This document shows positions 18,379 through 26,940 of a stretch of DNA of 64,000 nucleotides, in pieces. The notes below the pieces were generated by a model. That model saw nothing but the letters and a program-made list of their open reading frames with translations. It had not been told where the DNA came from and made no database searches. The stretch spans positions 124,001 to 188,000 of the forward strand of contig NZ_CP085253.1 of the NCBI RefSeq assembly GCF_044872765.1, in the 5' to 3' direction. The stretch is from Micrococcus sp023147585 (GTDB lineage Bacteria; Actinomycetota; Actinomycetes; Actinomycetales; Micrococcaceae). The position numbers and the translations under genes were made by a program. The number at the start of each line of letters is the position of its first letter. Position 1 is the first letter of the stretch.

Positions 18379-18399
18379 TTGCAATGTGAGACGTTGCGG
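18379..18399. promoter_or_regulatory. Palindromic operator between iclR and leuC
   Basis: GCAA (18381-18384) and TTGC (18394-18397) flank TGTGAGACG, an inverted repeat of the size IclR proteins bind. It covers the -35 region of the regulator gene and lies about 115 bases before leuC. GCAATGTG and GTGAGACG recur upstream of leuB. Confidence 0.55.
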
Positions 18400-18513
18400 T
18401 TCGCGGGTCGAGATCCCCGGGGGCGGGGCGGCACAGTGGGACGACGACGCCGGGCCGCACCGCGGGGGCCCGCGGAGGACGAGGCGACCGCGGCACGACG
18501 AGGAGGACGACCC

Positions 18514-19965
18514 ATGGGTCCCACGACGCATCCGCGCACGCTGGCCGAGAAGGTCTGGGACGAGCACGTGGTGGTCCGCGGCGAGGGCGAGGGGGCCTCC
18601 CGTGCGCCAGACCTGCTGTACATCGACCTCCACCTGCTGCACGAGGTGACGAGCCCCCAGGCGTTCGAGGGGCTGCGCCTGGCCGGCCGGCCCGTGCATC
18701 GCCCGGACCTGACGATCGCGACCGAGGACCACAACACCCCCACCCGCGAGATCGACCGGCCCATCGCCGACCCCGTCTCCCGCCTCCAGATCGAGACGCT
18801 GCGCTCCAACGCCGCCGAGTTCGGCATCCGCCTCCACTCCCTCGGGGACGTGGAGCAGGGGATCGTGCACGTGGTGGGCCCGCAGCTCGGCCTCAGCCAG
18901 CCCGGCCTGACCGTGGTGTGCGGCGACTCCCACACCTCCACGCACGGCGCGTTCGGCGCCCTCGCGTTCGGCATCGGCACCTCCGAGGTGGAGCACGTCC
19001 TCGCCACGCAGACCCTGCCGCTCAAGCCCTTCAAGACGATGGCGATCACGGTGGACGGCACCCTGCGCCCGGGCGTCACGGCCAAGGACATCGTCCTCGC
19101 CGTCATCGCGAAGATCGGCACGGGCGGCGGCCAGGGCTACGTGCTGGAGTACCGCGGCGAGGCCATCCGTGCTCTCTCCATGGAGGGCCGCATGACCATC
19201 TGCAACATGTCCATCGAGGCCGGCGCCCGCGCCGGCATGGTGGCCCCGGACGACACCACGTTCGAGTACCTGAAGGGGCGTCCGCACGCGCCGGTCGGCG
19301 AGGACTGGGACGCCGCCGTCGCGCACTGGCGCACGCTGGCCACGGACGAGGGCGCACGGTTCGACGCCGAGGTGGTCCTGGACGCGGACACGCTCGAGCC
19401 GTTCGTCACGTGGGGCACCAACCCCGGCCAGGGGATCAGCCTCAACGACGCCGTCCCCGCGCCGGAGGACTTCGCGGACCCCGCCGCCCAGGAGGCGGCC
19501 CGCAAGGCGCTGCGCTACATGGACCTCGCTCCCGGCACCCCCATGAAGGACGTGGCGGTGGACACGGTGTTCATGGGCTCGTGCACCAACTCCCGCATCG
19601 AGGACCTGCGCACCTTCGCGGAGATCGTGAAGGGCCGCACCAAGCCCGAGGGGCTGCGCGTCATGGTGGTCCCCGGCTCCGCGCGGGTGCGCCTGCAGGC
19701 CATGGAGGAGGGTCTGGACCGCGTGATCCAGGACTTCGGCGCCGAGTGGCGCTTCGCCGGCTGCTCGATGTGCCTGGGCATGAACCCGGACCAGCTCGCG
19801 CCGGGGGAGCGCTGCGCCTCCACCTCGAACCGCAACTTCGAGGGCCGCCAGGGCAAGGGCGGGCGCACCCACCTGGTCTCGCCCGTGGTGGCCGCCGCCA
19901 CCGCCGTCCTCGGGCGCCTCGCGAGCCCGTCCGACCTGCCCGCCCTCACCGTCCAGGAGGCCTGA
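18514..19965 (+). CDS. leuC: 3-isopropylmalate dehydratase large subunit
   Basis: With LeuD it isomerises 2-isopropylmalate to 3-isopropylmalate through a 4Fe-4S cluster, the second step of leucine synthesis. The 483-residue protein has the aconitase fold: TLAEKVWDEHVV, DLLYIDLHLLHEVTSPQAFEGL, VCGDSHTSTHGAFG, and the cluster cysteines in VFMGSCTNSRIEDLR and GCSMCLGMNPD. The ATG at 18514 has AGGAGG 7 bases upstream. leuD follows after 3 bases, so the two are one operon. Regulation by the divergent IclR protein is likely from the shared palindrome. Confidence 0.97.
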   Translation: MGPTTHPRTLAEKVWDEHVVVRGEGEGASRAPDLLYIDLHLLHEVTSPQAFEGLRLAGRPVHRPDLTIATEDHNTPTREIDRPIADPVSRLQIETLRSNAAEFGIRLHSLGDVEQGIVHVVGPQLGLSQPGLTVVCGDSHTSTHGAFGALAFGIGTSEVEHVLATQTLPLKPFKTMAITVDGTLRPGVTAKDIVLAVIAKIGTGGGQGYVLEYRGEAIRALSMEGRMTICNMSIEAGARAGMVAPDDTTFEYLKGRPHAPVGEDWDAAVAHWRTLATDEGARFDAEVVLDADTLEPFVTWGTNPGQGISLNDAVPAPEDFADPAAQEAARKALRYMDLAPGTPMKDVAVDTVFMGSCTNSRIEDLRTFAEIVKGRTKPEGLRVMVVPGSARVRLQAMEEGLDRVIQDFGAEWRFAGCSMCLGMNPDQLAPGERCASTSNRNFEGRQGKGGRTHLVSPVVAAATAVLGRLASPSDLPALTVQEA

Positions 19966-19968
19966 GCC

Positions 19969-20577
19969 ATGGAGAAGTTCACCACCCACACCGGCATCGG
20001 CGTCCCGCTGCGCGCCTCCAACGTGGACACGGACCAGATCATCCCCGCCGTGTACCTCAAGCGGATCTCGCGCACGGGCTTCGAGGACGCCCTGTTCGCC
20101 GGCTGGCGCCAGGACCCGGAGTTCATCCTCAACACGGAGCCCTACAGCGCCGGCTCGGTGCTCGTGACCGGCGCGGACTTCGGCACGGGCTCCTCCCGTG
20201 AGCACGCCGTGTGGGCGCTCAAGGACTACGGCTTCAAGGCCGTGCTCTCCCCGCGCTTCGCGGACATCTTCCGCGGCAACTCCGCCAAGCAGGGCCTCGT
20301 GGCCGCCCAGGTGGAGCAGGCGGACATCGAGCGGATCTGGAAGGAGCTCGAGAACGAGCCGGGAGCGGCCGTGACCGTGGACCTCGAGCGCCGCACGGTG
20401 GAGTGCGGCGGCTTCAGCACCACCTTCCAGATCGACGACGACGCCCGGCGTCGCCTGCTCGCGGGGATCGACGACATCGGCGCCACCCTCGGCCACCGGG
20501 AGGCGATCGACGCCTACGAGGCGGCCCGCCCCGCCTGGAAGCCCACCACGCTGCCCGCGCGCACCGCCGCCGACTGA
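19969..20577 (+). CDS. leuD: 3-isopropylmalate dehydratase small subunit
   Basis: The 202-residue swivelling subunit that completes the LeuCD isomerase. Family marks are GVPLRASNVDTDQIIPAVYLKR and the substrate loop TGADFGTGSSREHAVWALKDYG, followed by the PRFADIFRGNSAKQGL block. It begins 3 bases after leuC and has the normal family length. The stop is followed by about 220 bases before murA, which has its own promoter. Confidence 0.97.
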   Translation: MEKFTTHTGIGVPLRASNVDTDQIIPAVYLKRISRTGFEDALFAGWRQDPEFILNTEPYSAGSVLVTGADFGTGSSREHAVWALKDYGFKAVLSPRFADIFRGNSAKQGLVAAQVEQADIERIWKELENEPGAAVTVDLERRTVECGGFSTTFQIDDDARRRLLAGIDDIGATLGHREAIDAYEAARPAWKPTTLPARTAAD

Positions 20578-20663
20578 CGCGCGCGCCGGGGCGGCGTCGG
20601 CGTGGCCGACGGCACAGGCGCCCAGCTGTCCGCCGCGCGGCGGGGCGTTGCGGCCGCGGCCCC

Positions 20664-20681
20664 CCCAGCACCTATGCTGGG
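20664..20681. promoter_or_regulatory. murA promoter region: -10 box within a small palindrome
   Basis: TATGCT (20673-20678) is a -10 candidate about 120 bases before murA. It lies within an inverted repeat CCCAGCA/TGCTGGG (20664-20670 and 20675-20681). That could be an operator or a weak terminator for leuCD. Confidence 0.4.
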
Positions 20682-20799
20682 TGCGATTCCGGGGCCGAGC
20701 GCGTGCAGCGCGGCCGGTGCCCGAACCCGCACGCCTCCGCTTCCCCCGGGGCGTCGCCGAGACCGTGGCCCGAGCGTCACGTTGAGGAAGGACACGAGA

Positions 20800-22128
20800 A
20801 TGGCGAAGCTGCTGACGATCCACGGCGGAAAGCCGCTCACGGGCGAGGTCACGGTGCGCGGCGCCAAGAACCTCGTCCCGAAGGCCATGGTGGCCGCTCT
20901 GCTGGGCAACACGCCCTCCACGCTGCGCAGCGTCCCGGAGATCAAGGACGTGGACGTGGTCAGCTCCCTCCTCGAGATCCACGGCGTCACCGTGGACTGG
21001 GACAAGGAGTCGGGCTCCATCACCATGGATCCGGCCGGCGTGAAGTCCGCCCTCACCGCGGAGATCGACGCCCACGCGGGCGACTCGCGCATCCCGATCC
21101 TCTTCTGCGGCCCGCTGATGCACGCGATCGGCGAGGCCTTCATCCCCGACCTGGGCGGCTGCAAGATCGGCGACCGCCCGATCGACTACCACCTCGAGGT
21201 GCTGCGCAACTTCGGTGCGGTGGTGGACAAGCGCCCGGGCGGCATCTCCATCTCCGCCCCCAAGGGGCTGCACGGTGCGAAGCTCGAGCTGCCCTACCCC
21301 TCCGTGGGCGCGACGGAGCAGGTGCTGCTCACCGCCGTGAAGGCGGAGGGCATCACCGAGCTCAAGGGCGCCGCGGTGGAGCCGGAGATCCACAACCTCA
21401 TCGACGTCCTCCAGAAGATGGGCGCGATCATCACGGTGCAGACGGACCGCACCATCCGCATCGAGGGCGTCGCCGAGATGCGCGGGTACAACCACGTCGC
21501 CCTGCCGGACCGCAACGAGTCCGCCTCGTGGGCCTCCGCAGCCCTGGCGACGCGCGGCGACATCTTCGTGCGCGGCGCCGCGCAGAGCGACCTCACGGCG
21601 TTCCTCAACACGTACCGCAAGATCGGCGGCGAGTTCGACGTCACCGACGACGGCATCCGCTTCTGGCACGCCGGCGGCGACCTCAACCCGCTCGTGCTGG
21701 AGACGGACGTGCACCCCGGCTTCATGACCGACTGGCAGCAGCCGCTCGTGGTGGCTCTGACCCAGGCCACGGGCGTCTCGATCGTCCACGAGACCGTGTA
21801 CGAGAACCGCTTCGGCTTCACCGACGCGCTCGTGCGCATGGGCGCCTCCATCCAGCTGCACCGCGAGTGCCTGGGCTCCGTGCCGTGCCGCTTCGGCCAG
21901 CGCAACTTCCTGCACTCCGCCGTGATCTCCGGCCCCACGCCCCTGCACGGCGTGGACTTCGACATCCCTGACCTGCGCGGCGGCTTCTCCCACCTCATCG
22001 CCGCGCTCGCGGCCGAGGGCACCTCCACCGCCACGGGCCTGGAGATCATCAACCGCGGCTACGAGCACTTCATGGACAAGCTCCAGGGGCTCGGCGCCGA
22101 CGTCGAGCTGGCCGAGACCGATCGATGA
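20800..22128 (+). CDS. murA: UDP-N-acetylglucosamine 1-carboxyvinyltransferase
   Basis: First committed step of peptidoglycan synthesis: moves enolpyruvate from PEP to UDP-GlcNAc. The 442-residue EPT-fold protein begins LLTIHGGKPLTGEVTVRGAKNL, which contains the active-site lysine-asparagine pair, and has the catalytic loop LGGCKIGDRPIDYH with the cysteine that fosfomycin attacks. The segment LRGGFSHLIAALAAEGTS closes the C-terminal domain. The ATG at 20800 has GAGGAAGG 8 bases upstream; the frame runs open further back without homology. It heads a tightly coupled operon with an acyltransferase, gpsA and ddl, each start overlapping the previous stop. Confidence 0.95.
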   Translation: MAKLLTIHGGKPLTGEVTVRGAKNLVPKAMVAALLGNTPSTLRSVPEIKDVDVVSSLLEIHGVTVDWDKESGSITMDPAGVKSALTAEIDAHAGDSRIPILFCGPLMHAIGEAFIPDLGGCKIGDRPIDYHLEVLRNFGAVVDKRPGGISISAPKGLHGAKLELPYPSVGATEQVLLTAVKAEGITELKGAAVEPEIHNLIDVLQKMGAIITVQTDRTIRIEGVAEMRGYNHVALPDRNESASWASAALATRGDIFVRGAAQSDLTAFLNTYRKIGGEFDVTDDGIRFWHAGGDLNPLVLETDVHPGFMTDWQQPLVVALTQATGVSIVHETVYENRFGFTDALVRMGASIQLHRECLGSVPCRFGQRNFLHSAVISGPTPLHGVDFDIPDLRGGFSHLIAALAAEGTSTATGLEIINRGYEHFMDKLQGLGADVELAETDR

Positions 22129-22883
22129 CGTCCGTGGGCCCCGCGAACGCGACCCCTGGGACGGCCGCCCCCACCCGGGCGGAGCGACGGGGCTACGTGG
22201 TCCCGGCCGCGCTCGTCCGGCCGCTCATGCGCTCCCTCGTGCGCCAGCGCTGGGAGCACACGGACCGGATCCCGCGCACCGGAGCGATCCTCGCGGTGAA
22301 CCACATCTCGGAGATCGACCCGCTCTCCGTGGCCCACATGGTCTACAACCAGGGCCTGCTGCCCACCATCATGGCGAAGGCCGAGCTGTGGAAGGTCCCG
22401 GGCCTGAAGCAGATGCTCCAGTCCACCCGCATGATCCCCGTGGACCGCTCCCGCGACGGCGGCCGCTCGCTCGAGGCGGCCCGGGCCGCCCTCGCCGCCG
22501 GCCGCGTGATCGTGGTGTACCCCGAGGGCACGGTGACCCGCGACCCCGACGGCTGGCCCATGGCGGCCCGCGCCGGCGCCGTCCGCCTGGCCCTGCAGAC
22601 CGGCGCGCCGCTCGTCCCCGTGGGCCAGTGGGGCATCCAGGAGCTGCTGCCGTACCCGACCCACGCCCTGAAGCCCTTCCCGCGCAAGACCGCGCGCATG
22701 GTCGTGGGCGAGCCCGTGGACCTGGACGACCTCCGGGACGTCCCCCTCACGGCCACCGTCCTGCGCACCGGCACCGATCGGATGATGGACGCCGTCACGG
22801 ACCTCGTGGCGCAGCTGCGCGGCGAGCCCGCCCCGGAGGGCCGGTGGAACCCGATGACCGGACGCCGGGAGCCCCGAGCGTGA
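22125..22883 (+). CDS. 1-acyl-sn-glycerol-3-phosphate acyltransferase family protein
   Basis: A 252-residue PlsC-type acyltransferase, probably adding the second acyl chain to lysophosphatidic acid at the membrane. The HX4D motif is NHISEID near residue 60, the glycerophosphate-binding EGT is in YPEGTVT near 136, and VPVGQWG forms the fourth block. The start overlaps the murA stop as ATGA, and gpsA follows with an overlap of its own. gpsA makes glycerol-3-phosphate, the upstream substrate of the same phospholipid pathway, so the two steps are co-expressed with cell-wall genes. Confidence 0.88.
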   Translation: MTSVGPANATPGTAAPTRAERRGYVVPAALVRPLMRSLVRQRWEHTDRIPRTGAILAVNHISEIDPLSVAHMVYNQGLLPTIMAKAELWKVPGLKQMLQSTRMIPVDRSRDGGRSLEAARAALAAGRVIVVYPEGTVTRDPDGWPMAARAGAVRLALQTGAPLVPVGQWGIQELLPYPTHALKPFPRKTARMVVGEPVDLDDLRDVPLTATVLRTGTDRMMDAVTDLVAQLRGEPAPEGRWNPMTGRREPRA

Positions 22884-23950
22884 CGCACGCGAGTCCACAG
22901 GGCCTGCGCCCCGCCGGGGACCCCGCCGTCGTCGCCGTGCTGGGCGCCGGCAGCTGGGGCACCGCCTTCGCCCGCGTGCTGGGCACCAGCACGAGCCCCG
23001 AGGGGGCCCGCGCCCGCGAGGTGGTGGTCTGGTCGCGCCGCGCCGAGGTGGCCGAGGCCGTCAACCGCGACCACGCCAACCCGGAGTACCTGCCGGGGAT
23101 CGAGCTGCCCGCGTGCGTGCGCGCCGTCACCGACGCCCGCGAGGCCGTCTCCGGCGCCGGCGTCGTGGTGGTCGCGGTGCCCGCACAGAGCGTGCGCGCC
23201 ACCCTCGAGTCCGTGGCGGACGCGATCGCGCCGGACGCCGTCGTCGTCTCGCTCGTGAAGGGCCTCGAACGCGGCACGGATGCGCGCCCCTCCCAGGTGT
23301 GCGCCGACGTCCTGGGTCTGGCCGCCGACCGCTTCGCCGTGGTCTCCGGGCCCAACCTGGCCCTCGAGATCGCGCGCGGGGAGCCCACCGCCACCGTGGT
23401 CGCCTCGACGTCGGCGGCGACCGCCGAGCGCGTGGCCGCGCTCACCGCGGGCCGCACCTTCCGCCCCTACACCAACACGGACGTCGTGGGCGTGGAGATC
23501 GGCGGGATCGTGAAGAACGTGATCGCCCTCGCCGTGGGCATCTGCGACGGCCAGGGCCTGGGGGACAACTCGAAGGCCTCGATCATCACGCGCGGCCTGG
23601 CCGAGACCACCCGCCTGGCCGTGCGCCTGGGCGGCGACGCCGGCACCCTCGCCGGACTCGCGGGCCTGGGCGACCTCGTGGCCACGTGCGCCTCTCCGCT
23701 CTCGCGCAACCGCAGCGCCGGCCGTCTGCTCGGCACCGGCATGGGCGTGGACGAGGCCGTGGCCGCCATGAACCAGACCGCGGAGGGCCTGAAGTCCGTG
23801 TCCGCGATCGTCCACGTGGCCCGCGCGCACGGCGTGGAGATGCCCATCAGCGAGGCCATGGACCGGGTCGTCGCCGGCTCCGTGGACGTGCACCACCTGG
23901 CCGGCCTCCTGCTCGGCCGGGACCTGAAGTCGGAAGGACGCACCGCATGA
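22880..23950 (+). CDS. gpsA: Glycerol-3-phosphate dehydrogenase [NAD(P)+]
   Basis: Reduces dihydroxyacetone phosphate to sn-glycerol-3-phosphate for phospholipid synthesis. The 356-residue protein has the Rossmann motif VLGAGSWGTAFARVLG at about 20-35, VVSLVKGLERGT, SGPNLALEIARGEPT, the catalytic lysine region VEIGGIVKNVIALAVGICDGQGLGDNSKA and GLGDLVATCASPLSRN. The GTG start overlaps the plsC stop. The ddl gene begins in its stop codon (ATGA). Confidence 0.95.
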   Translation: MTHASPQGLRPAGDPAVVAVLGAGSWGTAFARVLGTSTSPEGARAREVVVWSRRAEVAEAVNRDHANPEYLPGIELPACVRAVTDAREAVSGAGVVVVAVPAQSVRATLESVADAIAPDAVVVSLVKGLERGTDARPSQVCADVLGLAADRFAVVSGPNLALEIARGEPTATVVASTSAATAERVAALTAGRTFRPYTNTDVVGVEIGGIVKNVIALAVGICDGQGLGDNSKASIITRGLAETTRLAVRLGGDAGTLAGLAGLGDLVATCASPLSRNRSAGRLLGTGMGVDEAVAAMNQTAEGLKSVSAIVHVARAHGVEMPISEAMDRVVAGSVDVHHLAGLLLGRDLKSEGRTA

Positions 23951-25122
23951 CCGCCACCCCCGAGGCCGTCCCGGCCGCCACCGTCCACGATGCCTCCGCC
24001 GCGGGCGGGCCTGCCGGCCGCCGCCCGCGCGTGCTCCTGCTGTTCGGCGGCCGCTCGAGCGAGCACCCCATCAGCTGCGTCACCGCCGCCGGTGTGCTGC
24101 ACGCGGCGGACCCCGCGCGCTGGGACGTGGTGCCCGTGGGCGTCGCGCGCTCGGGCCTGTGGTCCCACGGCGAGGTGGACGTCGCGGGGTTCCGCCTCGA
24201 CGCGGGCGAGCTCCCGGAGGTCCCCGAGCCGCAGGGCCCGGTGAGCGTGCGCACGCGCGCGGACGGCGCCGTCGAGCTCGTGGCCGAGGACGGCGCCTCC
24301 CTCGGCCCGGTGGACGTGGTGTTCCCCCTGCTGCACGGCCCGTTCGGCGAGGACGGGACGCTGCAGGGCATGTTCGAGTCCCTGGGCCTGCCCTACGTGG
24401 GCTGCGGCGTGCTCGCCTCCGCCGTCGGCATGGACAAGCACTTCATGAAGGTGGCCTTCCAGGCCGCCGGCCTCGAGGTGGGGCCGTGGGAGACCATCAC
24501 GGACCGCCAGTGGGCGCGGGACCCCGAGGCCGCGCTCGAGCGCGCCGGCCGCCTCGCGCACCCGCTCTTCGTCAAGCCCGCCCGCGGCGGCTCCTCGTTC
24601 GGCATCACCCGCGTGGCCGAGGGCGAGGACCTGCGCGCCGCGATCGAGGAGGCGCGCCGCTACGACCCCAAGGTCGTGGTGGAGGCCGGCATCCTGGGCC
24701 GGGAGATCGAGTGCGCCGTCCTGGACGGCCACCGCACGGAGGCCCCGCGCGCCTCCCTGCCCGGGGAGATCGTGGTGAAGGGCTCCGAGGCCGGCCACCA
24801 GTTCTACGACTTCGAGGCGAAGTACCAGGACCGCGAGGCCGCGCAGCTCTCCTGCCCGGCCGAGCTGCCCGAGGAGCAGATCGCGCGCCTGCGCGAGCTC
24901 GCCGTCACCGCCTTCGAGGCCGTGGACGGCTCCGGCCTGGGCCGCTGCGACTTCTTCCACACCCCGGACGGGCGCTGGGTCGTCAACGAGATCAACACGA
25001 TGCCCGGCTTCACCCCGATCAGCATGTACCCCGCGATGTGGGAGCGCACGGGCCTGCCCTACGCCGAGCTCATCTCGGAGCTGCTGGACCTCGCGCTCGA
25101 GCGCGGCACCGGCCTGCACTGA
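23947..25122 (+). CDS. ddl: D-alanine--D-alanine ligase
   Basis: Joins two D-alanines for the peptidoglycan stem peptide, using ATP. The 391-residue ATP-grasp enzyme shows RVLLLFGGRSSEHPIS near the start, VVFPLLHGPFGEDGTLQGMFE, YVGCGVLASAVGMDK, the ATP-loop FVKPARGGSSFGIT, and the metal-binding end RCDFFHTPDGRWVVNEINTMPG. About 25 extra residues precede the conserved N-terminus. It is the last gene of the murA operon; with murA it covers two cytoplasmic steps of wall precursor synthesis. A GC-rich inverted repeat in the 28 bases to the convergent DUF3515 gene may end both transcripts. Confidence 0.95.
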   Translation: MTATPEAVPAATVHDASAAGGPAGRRPRVLLLFGGRSSEHPISCVTAAGVLHAADPARWDVVPVGVARSGLWSHGEVDVAGFRLDAGELPEVPEPQGPVSVRTRADGAVELVAEDGASLGPVDVVFPLLHGPFGEDGTLQGMFESLGLPYVGCGVLASAVGMDKHFMKVAFQAAGLEVGPWETITDRQWARDPEAALERAGRLAHPLFVKPARGGSSFGITRVAEGEDLRAAIEEARRYDPKVVVEAGILGREIECAVLDGHRTEAPRASLPGEIVVKGSEAGHQFYDFEAKYQDREAAQLSCPAELPEEQIARLRELAVTAFEAVDGSGLGRCDFFHTPDGRWVVNEINTMPGFTPISMYPAMWERTGLPYAELISELLDLALERGTGLH

Positions 25123-25150
25123 GCCGGGCCGCGCCGCGCGGCGGGCGGCC

Positions 25151-25636
25151 TCAGCCCACGGGCGTCGCGTCCTCCAGGTTCACGCACGCGCGCTCGGCGG
25201 GGATGCGGGCCACGGCGGAGGACAGGCCGGTCATCACCGAGTCCGAGCTCGCCCGGTCCTTCGCGAAGAGCACCTCGACGGCGGGCGTGCGGCCGTACGT
25301 GGTGAGGCGCCAGTTCGCGTCCTCGTCCCGCACCACCCAGTCCACCTCGTCCACGCGCAGGCACGGGTCCGTGGTGGGGCCGGGGGAGGGCACGCCGCAG
25401 CGCAGCACGACGGCCGCCGGGTCACCCCACACGGCGGTGGCCTGGCTGTCCGTGGGGCGCAACGGGAGGTCGGCCAGCTCGTCCGGCATGGCGATCATGG
25501 CGGGGGCGCACGCGGGGTCCGCGGCGTCGGGGGCGGCCTCCACGGTGGCCGTGCGGCCGGAGCACGCGGTGGTGGCCAGGGCGACGGCGGCCAGCAGGGC
25601 GGACAGGCGGACCGGAGCGGGGACGCGGGACGGCAT
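25151..25636 (-). CDS. DUF3515-type secreted lipoprotein
   Basis: A 161-residue protein with a lipoprotein signal peptide: a short Arg-containing start, a hydrophobic core LSALLAAVALATTA and a lipobox ending at the cysteine of TACSG. The mature part resembles the actinobacterial DUF3515 family, with LPLRPTDSQATAVWGDPAAVVLRCG and DWVVRDEDANWRLTTYGR. Its function is unknown. It often lies beside ddl and thiL in actinobacteria. The start is the ATG at 25636, 6 bases after a TATCCT -10 box, so it is leaderless. It is divergent from an LCP gene. Confidence 0.8.
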   Translation of the reverse strand: MPSRVPAPVRLSALLAAVALATTACSGRTATVEAAPDAADPACAPAMIAMPDELADLPLRPTDSQATAVWGDPAAVVLRCGVPSPGPTTDPCLRVDEVDWVVRDEDANWRLTTYGRTPAVEVLFAKDRASSDSVMTGLSSAVARIPAERACVNLEDATPVG

Positions 25637-25642
25637 CCTCCC

Positions 25643-25648
25643 AGGATA
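25643..25648 (-). promoter_or_regulatory. -10 box of the DUF3515 gene (leaderless)
   Basis: Minus-strand TATCCT ends 6 bases before the ATG. Confidence 0.55.
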
Positions 25649-25681
25649 GGGGGCGGGCCCTGTCGCGTCGCCCCGGTGGCC

Positions 25682-25687
25682 TAGCAT
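25682..25687 (+). promoter_or_regulatory. -10 box of the first LCP gene
   Basis: TAGCAT is followed by a leader of about 60 bases with AGGAG before the GTG at 25753. Confidence 0.5.
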
Positions 25688-25752
25688 GGACGGGATCGAC
25701 CCGCCGACCCGCGCGCCGCGTCCGGCGCCCCCGCACAGCAGGAGTACACGCC

Positions 25753-26940
25753 GTGAACAGCGCCCCCGCCTCCGCACCGGACGAGACCCTGCACCGCGCG
25801 CCGCGCCGCCGCCGGCCCGTGCTGCTCATCGTCCTGGCCGTCCTCCTGGCCGCCGTGCTGGCCCTCGGCATCACCGCCGCCGTGTACCTCTCCGGTCTGG
25901 CCCGCTCGGTGGACGAGGACACCCAGCGCTTCGACGGCGGTGCGTTCCCCGCGGAGTCGCTGCGTCCGGCGGAGCCCGGGAAGGACGGCGCGGGATCGGA
26001 CGGCGACGGGAGCGGCGGGAACGACGGCAAGGGCGCGGCCGCCGGCAACGCCGCTCCCGGCGTGTGGACCCCCACCGCCCCGCCGCCCGGCGTGGACCCG
26101 ACGATGGCCGAGGCCGCCGCCCAGGGCCCCGAGGCCCCCGCTGCGGACGAGAAGGCGGACGGCGCCGCCGTCGACTTCCTCCTCGTGGGCGAGGACGCCG
26201 GCGCGGAGGGCCGCGGCGAGACCGGCCGCTCCGACACGATGATGTGGGTCCATGTGCCCGGCGACCGCAGCCGCGTGGACGTCATGTCCGTCATGCGCGA
26301 CCTCTGGGTGCCGATCCCCGGCCAGGGCGACCGCAAGGTCAACGCCGCCTACTCGCTCGGCGGGATCCCGTTGACCGTGAGCACCGTGGAGAACATGTTC
26401 CAGGCGCGCGTGGACCACGTGGTGGCGGTGGACCTGGCCGGCTTCCAGGGCCTCGTGGACGCCCTCGGCGGCGTGACCGTGCTGAACCCCACCGCGTTCA
26501 CCTCCACCGGCGGCGTGGACTTCCCGGCGGGGACGGTGCAGATGGACGGGGCGAAGGCCCTGGTCTACGCCCGTGAGCGCTACACCCTGCCGCGCGGCGA
26601 CTACGACCGCGTGGAGAACCAGCAGCGCCTCGTCAAGGCGATCATGGCCGAGTTCCTCTCCATGGACACCCTCTCGGACCCGGGCCGCGTGCAGCAGTCC
26701 GTGGAGCGCTTCGCCCCCTACCTGACCCTGGACGACTCCCTGGACTCGGGCGCCCTCGCCTCCCTCGCGTGGTCCCTGCGCGACGCGCGGGACGCCCCGA
26801 TCGTCACGAGCACCGTGCCCACGCTGGGCGTCGGCACGGCGGGGGACAACCAGTCCGTCGTGTGGCCCGACTGGGCCGGCATCCGCGCGATCGGCAAGGG
26901 TATCCGCACGGGCGGCCTCGGCGAGGTCGTCGGGCAGTGA
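25753..26940 (+). CDS. LytR-CpsA-Psr (LCP) family protein 1
   Basis: A 395-residue membrane-anchored protein: short basic cytoplasmic tail, one transmembrane segment (VLLIVLAVLLAAVLALGITAAVYL, about 28-51), a Gly/Ala/Pro-rich linker of about 90 residues, then the LCP domain outside the cell. Domain marks are DFLLVGEDAG, GRSDTMMWVHVPGDRSRVDVMSVMRDLWV, and RVENQQRLVKAI. LCP enzymes attach wall polymers from lipid carriers to peptidoglycan. A second LCP gene starts the glycan locus at 36.2 kb. The GTG start has AGCAGGAG upstream. The DAK2 gene starts in its stop codon (GTGA), although the products look unrelated. Confidence 0.9.
   Translation: MNSAPASAPDETLHRAPRRRRPVLLIVLAVLLAAVLALGITAAVYLSGLARSVDEDTQRFDGGAFPAESLRPAEPGKDGAGSDGDGSGGNDGKGAAAGNAAPGVWTPTAPPPGVDPTMAEAAAQGPEAPAADEKADGAAVDFLLVGEDAGAEGRGETGRSDTMMWVHVPGDRSRVDVMSVMRDLWVPIPGQGDRKVNAAYSLGGIPLTVSTVENMFQARVDHVVAVDLAGFQGLVDALGGVTVLNPTAFTSTGGVDFPAGTVQMDGAKALVYARERYTLPRGDYDRVENQQRLVKAIMAEFLSMDTLSDPGRVQQSVERFAPYLTLDDSLDSGALASLAWSLRDARDAPIVTSTVPTLGVGTAGDNQSVVWPDWAGIRAIGKGIRTGGLGEVVGQ

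Noticed and set aside
18358..22068. 1236-codon minus-strand open frame across leuC, leuD and murA
   Set aside because: It crosses three well-supported genes and has the repetitive His/Arg/Gly composition of antisense frames in GC-rich DNA.
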